A stretch of DNA of 47,456 bases from assembly GCA_031549115.1 (NCBI GenBank), contig JAVBQJ010000002.1, positions 1-47,456 of the forward strand, in the 5' to 3' direction. Position 1 is the stretch's first letter. Every line of letters starts with the position of its first letter. The notes under the pieces are model-generated. The model made no database searches and was not told the DNA's origin. It was given only the letters and a program-made list of their open reading frames with translations. Positions 7,890 to 14,926 of the stretch are shown here, one piece after another. The position numbers were made by a program, and so were the translations under genes. The DNA comes from JAVBQJ01 sp031549115 (GTDB taxonomy: Bacteria; Verrucomicrobiota; Lentisphaeria; Victivallales; Victivallaceae).

Positions 7890-8219
7890 TTATTTCTCCA
7901 TGAACCAGTTGTTATCATAAATGGAAGCGATCGTCTGGCAATATTCCAGACGCCATGGCGGCAACCGGAATTCCGAAGTTCCCGGCTGCGCGTTGGTTAT
8001 TTCCGTACGTATCCACAATGCCGCCACCACCAGCGCCGCCACCGCGAACAACGCCGCCAGGCGCAACGCATAGCTCCACCACGGGGGGCCCGTCATTTCC
8101 GCTCCGGCGCGCCGGAGGAATTCGCGCTGCATTTGCTCCACCGGCACCAAACCCGCTTCCGGCGGCCGCCGCAGCGACGCCTGTTCCAGCAACAATTCCA
8201 GTTCGTTATCGTTTTTCAT
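7890..8219 (-). CDS. Small single-pass protein, possible anti-sigma factor
   Basis: A 109-residue protein. I place the start at 8219 because that ATG overlaps the sigma-factor stop in an ATGA junction; longer readings in this frame run through the sigma gene. A charged N-terminal region of about 48 residues is followed by one membrane span (50-70) and a short outer tail. Size, layout and position directly after an ECF sigma factor fit an anti-sigma factor. No zinc-binding HxxxCxxC motif is present, so the assignment rests on context. Confidence 0.65.
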   Translation of the reverse strand: MKNDNELELLLEQASLRRPPEAGLVPVEQMQREFLRRAGAEMTGPPWWSYALRLAALFAVAALVVAALWIRTEITNAQPGTSEFRLPPWRLEYCQTIASIYDNNWFMEK

Positions 8220-8743
8220 GGTCGCGTCTCCAGCATTTGCCGCAGCGCCCGCTTCGCCCGGGCCCAACGGTCGTATAATTTCCGCAACGGCCAACCGAGC
8301 TTTTCCGCCGTCGCCGCCGTATCCAGACGGTTGGCGACCATCGCCGCCGCCGCCTCGCGTATATCGCCATCCAGCTCGCCGATCGCCTCCAGCAATTGTT
8401 CCACCCGATCCGGAGCATCCAGCTCGCCGTGCAATGCCGAACGCCGGACGAATTCGAGCTGGCGGTGTCCTTCGCGCCGGTTGCGCCGCAGCTGGTTGTA
8501 CGCCTGATTCAGCACCATCCGGCCGATCCAGCTCGCCAGAGCGGCATCGCCGCGGAACGACGAACGCTTGCGCCACGCCGCGATCAGCGCCAGCTGCACC
8601 GCTTCGTCGGCGTCGGCGACGTTGCCGGTCACCTGCAATGCCATCCTTTGCCATGTCCGCCCGTGATCCCCGATCGCCCGGGTAAAATCCGTTTCCGTCA
8701 CCGTGTCCTCCGATTTGCCGTTCACTTCATTAGACACCGCCAA
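8216..8743 (-). CDS. ECF-type RNA polymerase sigma factor
   Basis: A 175-residue protein with sigma region 2 (A-D-A-D-E-A-V-Q-L-A-L-I-A-A-W-R, then W-I-G-R-M-V-L-N-Q-A-Y-N-Q-L-R-R) and region 4 with a helix-turn-helix (A-A-T-A-E-K-L-G-W-P-L-R-K-L-Y-D-R). Region 2 keeps the usual ECF pattern (DADEAVQ in place of DAEDLVQ). The start is uncertain: the longest frame begins with TTG at 8743, and a GTG two codons later is possible. It opens a three-gene operon with a small membrane protein and a large membrane protein, so it probably answers an envelope or surface signal. Confidence 0.88.
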   Translation of the reverse strand: MAVSNEVNGKSEDTVTETDFTRAIGDHGRTWQRMALQVTGNVADADEAVQLALIAAWRKRSSFRGDAALASWIGRMVLNQAYNQLRRNRREGHRQLEFVRRSALHGELDAPDRVEQLLEAIGELDGDIREAAAAMVANRLDTAATAEKLGWPLRKLYDRWARAKRALRQMLETRP

Positions 8744-8801
8744 AGCACCTTTTTCCCGCCGCCGATGAAAAATTTCCGCAAAAAATTTATCCGGCGCCGA
8801 A

Positions 8802-8830
8802 TTGCATTTCGGCGCAACCGCCGCTATAGT
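8802..8830 (+). promoter_or_regulatory. Promoter of the PHP-domain gene
   Basis: TTGCAT at 8802-8807, a 17-base spacer and TATAGT at 8825-8830. The transcript would begin near 8837, giving a leader of about 25 bases that holds the GGGAGG ribosome site at 8848-8853. Confidence 0.75.
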
Positions 8831-8859
8831 TCAAAATCACATAAAATGGGAGGCGAATC

Positions 8860-10125
8860 TTGAGTGGACTTCTGACTGCGTGGAAAAAGGGGGCGCTGCA
8901 TACGCACACATTGTGGTCGGACGGGCGCAGCCTGCCCGAGGTCGTGATTCAGACCTATCGCGACCTGGGATACGATTTCGTCTGCCTTTCGGATCACAAT
9001 GTATTTCAGGACGATCCGCAGGTGTGGCTCCCGGTGGTGCCCGAAGAGGGCGGCTGGCCGCCGGCATTCTCCGGTGCCGAATACGACCGCTCCCGCGACA
9101 TGCTGCCCGGCAAGTTCGATGAGAAAAACGTGGCGTTCAAAACCTTCGTCCGGCTGAAGACCTTCAAGGAGCTGAAAGAGGAATTCGAACAACCCGGCGA
9201 ATTTCTGCTGGTCGGCGGCGAAGAAATCACCGTGATCGGCCAACCCGCCCCGGAGGGCGGACGGCGCGACTACCACCTCAATGTCTTCAACCTTGAAGAG
9301 ACCTTCCCGCCGCTGGCAGGCCGAAGCGGCGCCGAAACCATCCGGCTGAACTACGAACAATACCGCGCCGCCTCCGATCGTGCCGGGCGCCCATCCTTTC
9401 TGATGCTCAACCATCCGTACTGGCGGCTCTGGGACGTCGATCCGCGCGACCTCATCGCCAACCCCGGAGTCCGGCACTTCGAAATCTGCAACAACGGCAG
9501 TGCCGAGCGGATCCCCGACGGGCTGTATTCGCCGGAGCAATTCTGGGATATCGTGCTGGCGCACCGGATCGAGGACGGAAACGGCATGCTCTACGGCGCC
9601 GCCGGTGACGACGCCCACTTTTACGACCCCGCCCGTATCCATGACGCCGCCGGCTGCAACCTCGGCTGGGTGATGGTTCACTGTCCGGATGAATTCACCC
9701 CGGACAATGTCGCCGCCGCCCTCGACCGCGGCGATTATTACCCCACCTGCGGCGTGCGCCTCGACCGAATCGAATTCGACCCGGCGACCGCGACGCTGCG
9801 GGTCAAGGCACATGCCGAAGAGGGCGTTTCATACCGGATCGAATTCATCGCCACCAAACGCGGCTTCGACCGTACCGTCACCGAGAAGGATTATCCGGGC
9901 GAAACCGCCGCTTTTTTCCGCCGTCTCGCCACCTTTTCGCCGGAAATCGGCCGTACCGTTCAGGTTTCCGAGGGACCGGAGGCCGTTTATACGATGGCGC
10001 CGGACGATCTTTACGTCCGCGCCATCGTCATCTCCGACCAGCCGACCGTGATGAAAGTGCCCTTCTACCCCGAAACCGAACGTGCCTGGACGCAGCCTTA
10101 CGCGGCGCCGACGGTACGGCAATAG
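8860..10125 (+). CDS. PHP-domain metal-dependent phosphoesterase-like protein
   Basis: A 421-residue protein starting with TTG, supported by GGGAGG 6 bases upstream and a promoter at 8802. The N-terminus has the PHP signature: H-T-H at residues 14-16, W-S-D-G, then S-D-H-N at 44-47. Further metal-ligand candidates are H in L-N-H-P-Y-W near residue 185 and D-D-A-H near 250. PHP proteins bind two or three metal ions and hydrolyse phosphate esters; the substrate is unknown. The C-terminal 100 residues look like a beta domain (L-R-V-K-A-H-A-E-E-G-V-S-Y-R-I-E-F). Its last 28 bases overlap the end of leuA on the other strand. Confidence 0.8.
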   Translation: MSGLLTAWKKGALHTHTLWSDGRSLPEVVIQTYRDLGYDFVCLSDHNVFQDDPQVWLPVVPEEGGWPPAFSGAEYDRSRDMLPGKFDEKNVAFKTFVRLKTFKELKEEFEQPGEFLLVGGEEITVIGQPAPEGGRRDYHLNVFNLEETFPPLAGRSGAETIRLNYEQYRAASDRAGRPSFLMLNHPYWRLWDVDPRDLIANPGVRHFEICNNGSAERIPDGLYSPEQFWDIVLAHRIEDGNGMLYGAAGDDAHFYDPARIHDAAGCNLGWVMVHCPDEFTPDNVAAALDRGDYYPTCGVRLDRIEFDPATATLRVKAHAEEGVSYRIEFIATKRGFDRTVTEKDYPGETAAFFRRLATFSPEIGRTVQVSEGPEAVYTMAPDDLYVRAIVISDQPTVMKVPFYPETERAWTQPYAAPTVRQ

Positions 10126-11426
10126 ATGGAGAAAATCTCCTCCGGGGTGATTTCGCGCCGGGTGGCTTCGGCGGCCTGCTGCACCGCATCGGCGACGGCG
10201 CGCTGCAGCTCCGGCGTCAGCGTGACCCGGAACAATTGTTCCAGCACGAACGCCACCCCGCCCTTGCCGGACTGGCTGTTGACCCGGACGATGCCGTCGT
10301 AACTGCGGCCGATGTCGGCGGGGTCGATGTGGAAGTACGGGATTTTCCACTGCTGCTGAAAGGCGTCGGCGATCTCTTCGCGCCGGGCGAAGCCTTTGCG
10401 GATGGCGTCCTGGTGCGACCCGGAAAAGGCGGTGAACGCCAGCTCCCCGGCGTACGGGTGGCGCGGATGCACCGCGATCCCCGCGGCGGTTTCGATGAAC
10501 CGCACCATCTCCGGCAGCCGGGAAAAATCCAAGCCGGTTTCCAATCCGCGCGAATGGAAATTCAACGCGAACACCATCATATCCATGTTACCGGTGCGTT
10601 CTCCGTGGCCGCACAGCGTCCCTTCGACCCGGTCGGCCCCGGCCAAAACCGCCATTTCGGCGGCACTGATGGCACTGCCCTGGTCGTTGTGCGTATGCAC
10701 GCTCAACGTGGTTTCATCGCGGTACGGATAACGGCGGCAAAACGCCTCGATCATATCCGCATACTGGTACGGCGGGCGCCGCTCCACTGTCGACGGCAGA
10801 TTCAAAATGAAGTCGTTCTTGCGGCAGCGCCCCCAGGTTTCCTTGACCCGGCAGGCCAACTCGACGATGAAATCGGGATCGCTGTCGGTGAATTCCTCCG
10901 GCGAAAACTCATACCCGACCCGCTCCGCCAGCCCGGCACGCTCCAATGCCTCGCGGATCATCCGGGTGCCGTCGACCGCCATTTGCAGCACTTCGGCGCG
11001 GCTTTTGCCGAAGACGAAGCGGCCGTGCAAATCGCTGGCGGCAATGTAGCAATGCACCACCGCGTTGCGGACGCCGCGAATGGATTCGACGGTACGCGCG
11101 ATCAGCGCCTCGCGCGCCGGCGTGAACACCACGATCCGGACATCCTCCGGAATGCGATCGGTTTCGATCAGCTGCCGGATGAAGCGGAATTCCTCCGTGG
11201 AGGCCGACGGGAACCCCACTTCGATCTCCTTGAAGCCGGTGTCGACCAGCATTTGAAAATACTGCATTTTCACCGCCGCGTCCATCGGGCTGGCAAAGGC
11301 CTGGTTGCCGTCGCGCAGGTCGACCGGCGCGAAGATCGGGCAACGGGTGATTTCACGGGTCGGCCACTCGCGCTGGTCAATGGCCACCGGAGTCGGTTTT
11401 CGGTACTTGGGATACGATTTCATCAT
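10098..11426 (-). CDS. leuA: 2-isopropylmalate synthase lacking the C-terminal regulatory domain
   Basis: A 442-residue enzyme of the DRE-TIM family. It should condense acetyl-CoA with 2-oxoisovalerate, the first step of leucine synthesis. Motifs: D-L-R-D-G-N-Q at 36-42, metal-binding H244 and H246 in H-T-H-N-D, and G-H-G-E-R-T-G-N. The N-terminus (K-Y-R-K-P-T-P-V, then R-E-W-P) matches the long LeuA2 subfamily, which usually has about 550-600 residues with a leucine-binding LeuA dimer domain at the end. Here the protein stops after the catalytic and linker parts. A leucine-rich leader peptide upstream supports the assignment and may replace feedback control; other acyl-transferases of the family (citramalate or homocitrate synthase) are less likely for that reason. 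AGGAAG precedes the ATG. Confidence 0.88.
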   Translation of the reverse strand: MMKSYPKYRKPTPVAIDQREWPTREITRCPIFAPVDLRDGNQAFASPMDAAVKMQYFQMLVDTGFKEIEVGFPSASTEEFRFIRQLIETDRIPEDVRIVVFTPAREALIARTVESIRGVRNAVVHCYIAASDLHGRFVFGKSRAEVLQMAVDGTRMIREALERAGLAERVGYEFSPEEFTDSDPDFIVELACRVKETWGRCRKNDFILNLPSTVERRPPYQYADMIEAFCRRYPYRDETTLSVHTHNDQGSAISAAEMAVLAGADRVEGTLCGHGERTGNMDMMVFALNFHSRGLETGLDFSRLPEMVRFIETAAGIAVHPRHPYAGELAFTAFSGSHQDAIRKGFARREEIADAFQQQWKIPYFHIDPADIGRSYDGIVRVNSQSGKGGVAFVLEQLFRVTLTPELQRAVADAVQQAAEATRREITPEEIFSIYCRTVGAA

Positions 11427-11502
11427 GTTGCTTCCTTATGGTTTTTCTGTTGGAATTGACAAGAAAGAGGGAAAAAACAGGAAGCATCCGCAATCCGGGC
11501 AT

Positions 11503-11563
11503 AAAAAAAGACACATTCGCCGCGACGCGGGAAACAGCTTCCCGTCGGTGGACCGATTGTGCC
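11503..11563 (-). terminator. leuA attenuator terminator
   Basis: On the minus strand GGCACA (11563-11558) pairs with TGTGTC (11515-11510), directly followed by seven T (11509-11503). Inside are further paired blocks: TCG with CGA, CC with GG, CGA with TCG, and GGGAA with TTCCC around a GCTGT loop. The structure lies between the leader peptide and leuA, as expected of an attenuator. Its 5' arm overlaps CAATCGGTC (11559-11551), which can pair instead with GGCCGATTG (11623-11615) at the end of the leader ORF: nine pairs, one of them G-U. The two structures exclude each other. Confidence 0.75.
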
Positions 11564-11613
11564 GAAAGGCGTCCGCAGCAGCTAAGAACGAGTATGCAAC
11601 GTACCTCTCCGGC

Positions 11614-11658
11614 TCAATCGGCCAGAGTAAGTCGCAGGTTCAAGCTGTAATACGCCAT
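11614..11658 (-). CDS. leuL: leuA leader peptide
   Basis: A 14-codon ORF, MAYYSLNLRLTLAD, with four leucines at alternate positions 6, 8, 10 and 12 (codons TTG, CTG, CTT, CTG). An in-frame ATG three codons upstream (11667) would give MTHMAYYSLNLRLTLAD. The promoter at 11677-11704 puts the transcript start near 11670, so the mRNA is almost leaderless and has no clear ribosome site. The stop lies within the sequence that can form the antiterminator, so a ribosome that reaches the stop would block it and allow termination. A ribosome stalled at the early Leu codons would leave it free. This is the layout of leuL attenuators in enterobacteria. Confidence 0.75.
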   Translation of the reverse strand: MAYYSLNLRLTLAD

Positions 11659-11676
11659 GTGTGTCATAATATCCTT

Positions 11677-11704
11677 ACTATACTCCGCCATCGGAAAAAT
11701 GCAA
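11677..11704 (-). promoter_or_regulatory. leuA promoter
   Basis: On the minus strand, TTGCAT (11704-11699), 16 bases, TATAGT (11682-11677). It is divergent from the enolase promoter, whose -35 box starts 24 bases away. It implies a leuA leader of about 243 bases. Confidence 0.7.
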
Positions 11705-11727
11705 ATATTTTTTTGAACCGAGATTAT

Positions 11728-11756
11728 TTGCATTGTTCGGGAAACGGGTGTATTGT
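11728..11756 (+). promoter_or_regulatory. Enolase promoter
   Basis: TTGCAT at 11728-11733, 17 bases, TATTGT at 11751-11756. Transcription would start near 11763, and AGGAGGT at 11784-11790 lies 5 bases before the ATG. Confidence 0.75.
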
Positions 11757-11795
11757 CTGACTTGGAGAGAGAAAATGCCAACCAGGAGGTGAATT

Positions 11796-13070
11796 ATGTC
11801 GACAATCTGTGACATCCATGCCCGTGAAATCCTCGACTCGCGCGGCAACCCCACGCTCGAAGTCGAAGTAACCCTGAAAGACGGCGCGGTCGGCTCCGCC
11901 GCGGTGCCCTCCGGCGCCTCCACCGGAACCAACGAAGCGCTGGAGCTGCGCGACGGCGATCGTCGCCGCTACGAAGGCAAGGGCGTATTGAAAGCCGTCG
12001 ACAATGTCAACGAGCGGATTTTCCCGGAACTCGAAGGCATGGACGCGCTCGACCAGGTCGGCATCGACCAGGCCATGATCGAGCTGGACGGCACCAAAAC
12101 CAAAGAAAAACTCGGCGCCAACGCCATTCTCGGGGTTTCGCTCGCCTGCGCCCACGCGGCGGCCAACTACCTGGATCTGCCGTTATTCCGCTACATCGGC
12201 GGCGTCAACGGCAAAGTGCTTCCGGTGCCGATGATGAACATCATCAACGGCGGTTCGCATTCGGATTCGCCGATCGCCTTCCAGGAGTTCATGATCCGGC
12301 CGGTGGGCGCGCCCAATTTCCGCGAAGCGCTGCGGATGGGGGCGGAGGTTTTCCATAGCCTGAAAAAGCTGTTGAAAGCCAAAAACCTGAGTACGGCGGT
12401 CGGCGACGAGGGCGGTTTCGCCCCGGTCTTCACCGGCGGCACCGAAGAAGCGCTCGATTTCATCATGAAAGCGGTCGACGCGGCCGATTACAAACCCGGC
12501 GTCGACGTCGCCATCGCATTGGATTGCGCCGCCAGCGAATTTTACGTCAACGGCGTTTACGACTACTCCAAGTTCGAGGGCGCCGCCGGACAGCAGCGTG
12601 ACGCCATGGCCCAGGTCGATTACCTCGAAAAACTGATTACCCAATATCCGATCGATTCGATCGAAGACGGCATGGCGGAGAGTGACTGGGAGGGCTGGCA
12701 ATTGCTGACCGGCCGCCTCGGCTCGCGCTGCCAGCTGGTCGGCGACGATCTCTTTGTGACCAACGTCGAGTACCTCGCGCGCGGCATCGAACTCAAAGCC
12801 GCCAACGCGATCCTGATCAAAGTCAATCAGATCGGCACTTTGACCGAAACGCTGGACGCCATTGAAATGGCGCACAAGGCCGGTTTCGCCGCGGTGATCA
12901 GCCACCGTTCCGGCGAAACCGAGGATACCACCATCGCCGATCTGTCGGTGGCGACCAACGCCGGGCAGATCAAGACCGGTTCGCTGTCGCGCACCGACCG
13001 GATCGCCAAGTACAATCAACTGCTCCGCATCGAAGAAATGCTCGGCGACTACGCCCGTTTCGGCTGCTGA
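11796..13070 (+). CDS. eno: Enolase
   Basis: A 424-residue cytoplasmic enzyme that interconverts 2-phosphoglycerate and phosphoenolpyruvate in glycolysis and gluconeogenesis. The length is typical. Recognisable parts are the start I-H-A-R-E-I-L-D-S-R-G-N-P-T, the loop S-G-A-S-T-G, N-I-I-N-G-G-S-H, G-D-E-G-G-F-A-P, the metal ligands in S-I-E-D-G and V-G-D-D, the catalytic Lys in L-I-K-V-N-Q-I-G-T, and S-H-R-S-G-E-T-E-D. It has its own promoter and ends with a strong terminator, so it is a single-gene unit. Base composition matches neighbouring core genes. Confidence 0.97.
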   Translation: MSTICDIHAREILDSRGNPTLEVEVTLKDGAVGSAAVPSGASTGTNEALELRDGDRRRYEGKGVLKAVDNVNERIFPELEGMDALDQVGIDQAMIELDGTKTKEKLGANAILGVSLACAHAAANYLDLPLFRYIGGVNGKVLPVPMMNIINGGSHSDSPIAFQEFMIRPVGAPNFREALRMGAEVFHSLKKLLKAKNLSTAVGDEGGFAPVFTGGTEEALDFIMKAVDAADYKPGVDVAIALDCAASEFYVNGVYDYSKFEGAAGQQRDAMAQVDYLEKLITQYPIDSIEDGMAESDWEGWQLLTGRLGSRCQLVGDDLFVTNVEYLARGIELKAANAILIKVNQIGTLTETLDAIEMAHKAGFAAVISHRSGETEDTTIADLSVATNAGQIKTGSLSRTDRIAKYNQLLRIEEMLGDYARFGC

Positions 13071-13145
13071 ACCGACGGGGTTGTGCCGGCGTCATACCGG
13101 TTGACGCCGTTCAACCCCGGCTTCCGTGTCATCGACGGACAGATT

Positions 13146-13186
13146 ACAGACTGCCGGAAACTCTTTCCGGCAGTCTGTGTCTTTTC
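13146..13186 (+). terminator. Strong intrinsic terminator after enolase
   Basis: ACAGACTGCCGGAAA at 13146-13160 pairs perfectly over 15 bp with 13164-13178 across the 3-base loop CTC, and is followed by GTCTTTTCC. It lies about 75 bases after the eno stop. Confidence 0.88.
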
Positions 13187-13243
13187 CTGCCGTTTTCCTT
13201 ATCAAACAGCCAAGTATTGTGTCGACGAAGAAGCGAAAAAAAC

Positions 13244-13272
13244 TTGCAAACCGGCGCCAAAAGGTGTATAGT
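13244..13272 (+). promoter_or_regulatory. efp-epmA promoter
   Basis: TTGCAA at 13244-13249, 17 bases, TATAGT at 13267-13272. It lies 50 bases before the efp ATG. CAGGAGAC serves as ribosome site. Confidence 0.75.
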
Positions 13273-13322
13273 AATAAGATGTGCTTATTTTATCAATCTT
13301 CCAAAAGAACCAGGAGACGCCG

Positions 13323-13889
13323 ATGTTTAGTGCTTCCGATCTGAAAAAAGGGCTGAAAATCGAAATTGAAGGACAGCCGTGGGTCATTACCGAATTTGAA
13401 TTCTGCAAGCCGGGCAAGGGCACCGCGCTTTACCGCTGCAAGATGAAGAACCTGATGACCGGCACCGGCATGGAACACACCTACCGTCCGACCGACAAGG
13501 TCGGCAAGCCGAACCTCGAAGAACGCGAAATGTACTATTCGTACCAGGACGGCGACAACTACGTGTTCAGCGACGTCGACACCTTCGAAGAAATGCACGT
13601 CCATCAGGAAACACTCGGCAAGCAGTGCTATTTCCTGATCGAGAACAGCCTGTGCAAATTCCTGCTCTACAACGGCACCCCGATTGAAATCACGTTGCCG
13701 ACCTTCATCGAAAAGGTGATCGCCGAAACCGAACCGGGCGCACGCGGCGACACCGCCACCAACGTGCTGAAGCCGGCCAAAATCGACAACGGCTACGAAA
13801 TTCAGGTGCCGCTTTTCATCAACATCGGCGACACCGTCAAGATCGATACGCGCACCGGCGAATACGCCGAACGCGTCAGCAAGGCGTAA
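13323..13889 (+). CDS. efp: Translation elongation factor P
   Basis: A 188-residue protein starting at M-F-S-A-S-D-L-K-K-G, with CCAGGAGACG before the ATG; a longer frame from 13281 has no such support. EF-P binds between the P and E sites of stalled ribosomes and speeds peptide-bond formation at consecutive prolines. Three beta-barrel domains are expected. The tip of domain I reads C-K-P-G-K-G-T-A, with Lys32 in the place of E. coli Lys34, which EpmA modifies with beta-lysine. The gene for EpmA follows 3 bases after the stop, so this organism most likely uses lysylation. The S-G-D-x-x-x-I-D-T-R-T-G-E-Y ending is also present in the form I-G-D-T-V-K-I-D-T-R-T-G-E-Y. Confidence 0.96.
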   Translation: MFSASDLKKGLKIEIEGQPWVITEFEFCKPGKGTALYRCKMKNLMTGTGMEHTYRPTDKVGKPNLEEREMYYSYQDGDNYVFSDVDTFEEMHVHQETLGKQCYFLIENSLCKFLLYNGTPIEITLPTFIEKVIAETEPGARGDTATNVLKPAKIDNGYEIQVPLFINIGDTVKIDTRTGEYAERVSKA

Positions 13890-13892
13890 GCC

Positions 13893-14822
13893 ATGCCGCA
13901 ACTCCCCGTACCGGAAGTCGTGAGCCGGCTGCAAAGCCGCCGCCGCCAATTGACGGTACGGGCGCGTTTGCGCCGCGCGTTGCGGAGCTGGTTCGACGAC
14001 CGGGATTGGCTGGAAGTCGAAACTCCGGTGCGCATTGCCGCTCCGGCCCCCGAGGAATACATCGAAACCATTCCCGCGGCCGGAGCGTTTTTGCGTCCAA
14101 GCCCGGAGTTGGAGATGAAAAATCTGCTGGCGGCCGGGTATGAATCCATCTACCAGCTCGGAGCATGTTTCCGCGCCGATGAATTCGGCCGGAAGCACCG
14201 GACCGAATTCACCATGCTCGAATACTACCGCGCCGGCATATCCTACCGGGATCTGGCGCATCTCACCGCCGTCTGTCTCCGGGATTGCGCCCGCGAAGTG
14301 CTGGGCTCGCCCCGGACGACCTACCGCGGCAAACCGCTCAACTTCAGCCTCGAACCGGAATTCATTACCGTGCGCGAAGCCTTCGCGCGCTGGACGCCGA
14401 TGACAATGCAAGAAGCGGACAAGCACGATTGTTTCGACGACTTGATGGTCGCCGAAATCGAGCCGCGTCTCGGCCAGGGTCGGCTGACCTTTCTCACCGA
14501 TTATCCGGCGAACCGCGCCAGTCTGGCACGGCTGAAAGCGGATGAGCCGGAAGTCGCGGAGCGCTGGGAGCTGTATATCTACGGCTTGGAGCTGGCCAAC
14601 GCCTACGGCGAATTGCGCGATTGCGCCGAACAGCGCGCCCGCTTCGACGCGGCGGTCCGTTTCCGCCGCGAACACGGTCTGCAGGACTACCCGGAGCCGG
14701 ATGAATTTTATCAGGCGCTGGCTTACGGCCTGCCGCCGGTTTCCGGCTGCGCCCTCGGCTTCGACCGCCTGGCGATGATCTTCGCCGATACCGACGACAT
14801 CGCCGACGTCCGCTGCGAGTAG
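13893..14822 (+). CDS. epmA: EF-P lysine aminoacylase EpmA (GenX/PoxA)
   Basis: A 309-residue class II lysyl-tRNA synthetase paralogue without the tRNA anticodon-binding domain. It activates (R)-beta-lysine and attaches it to EF-P. Class II motifs are visible: W-L-E-V-E-T-P-V near residue 36, motif 2 F-R-A-D-E-F-G-R-K-H-R-T-E-F near 91-104, L-A-N-A-Y-G-E-L near 235, and motif 3 G-F-D-R-L-A-M-I-F near the end. Length and motif order match E. coli EpmA (about 325 residues). It forms a two-gene operon with efp. The aminomutase EpmB that makes beta-lysine is not in the window. Confidence 0.93.
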   Translation: MPQLPVPEVVSRLQSRRRQLTVRARLRRALRSWFDDRDWLEVETPVRIAAPAPEEYIETIPAAGAFLRPSPELEMKNLLAAGYESIYQLGACFRADEFGRKHRTEFTMLEYYRAGISYRDLAHLTAVCLRDCAREVLGSPRTTYRGKPLNFSLEPEFITVREAFARWTPMTMQEADKHDCFDDLMVAEIEPRLGQGRLTFLTDYPANRASLARLKADEPEVAERWELYIYGLELANAYGELRDCAEQRARFDAAVRFRREHGLQDYPEPDEFYQALAYGLPPVSGCALGFDRLAMIFADTDDIADVRCE

Positions 14823-14828
14823 TTCAGA

Positions 14829-14905
14829 ATGTGGGGGCTCCTCGCGCCAAGGAGCGCGGCACGAAGCCTCCCCCCGCATCCACCGCCAAAATTACCACCC
14901 CCAGA
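14829..14905. repeat. Dispersed GC-rich hairpin repeat, copy A
   Basis: Between the convergent genes epmA and cstA, ATGTGGGGG (14829-14837) pairs with the complementary CCCCCGCAT (14871-14879), and GCTCCT with AGGAGC forms an inner hairpin. On the minus strand the adjoining bases 14905-14871 read GTGGTAATTTTGGCGG then TGGATGCGGGG. The same text with only three changes occurs on the plus strand at 29198-29224. The hairpin part recurs in shorter form at 25730-25761. Confidence 0.6.
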
Positions 14906-14926
14906 GCCGCACCATCAACAGCAATT

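Noticed and set aside
11427..11676. T-box riboswitch in the leuA leader
   Set aside because: I looked for the conserved T-box core and specifier layout and did not find it; the Leu-rich ORF explains the leader better.
13293..14879. Minus-strand open frame of 528 codons opposite efp and epmA
   Set aside because: Both plus-strand genes are certain, and the antisense reading has shadow composition.
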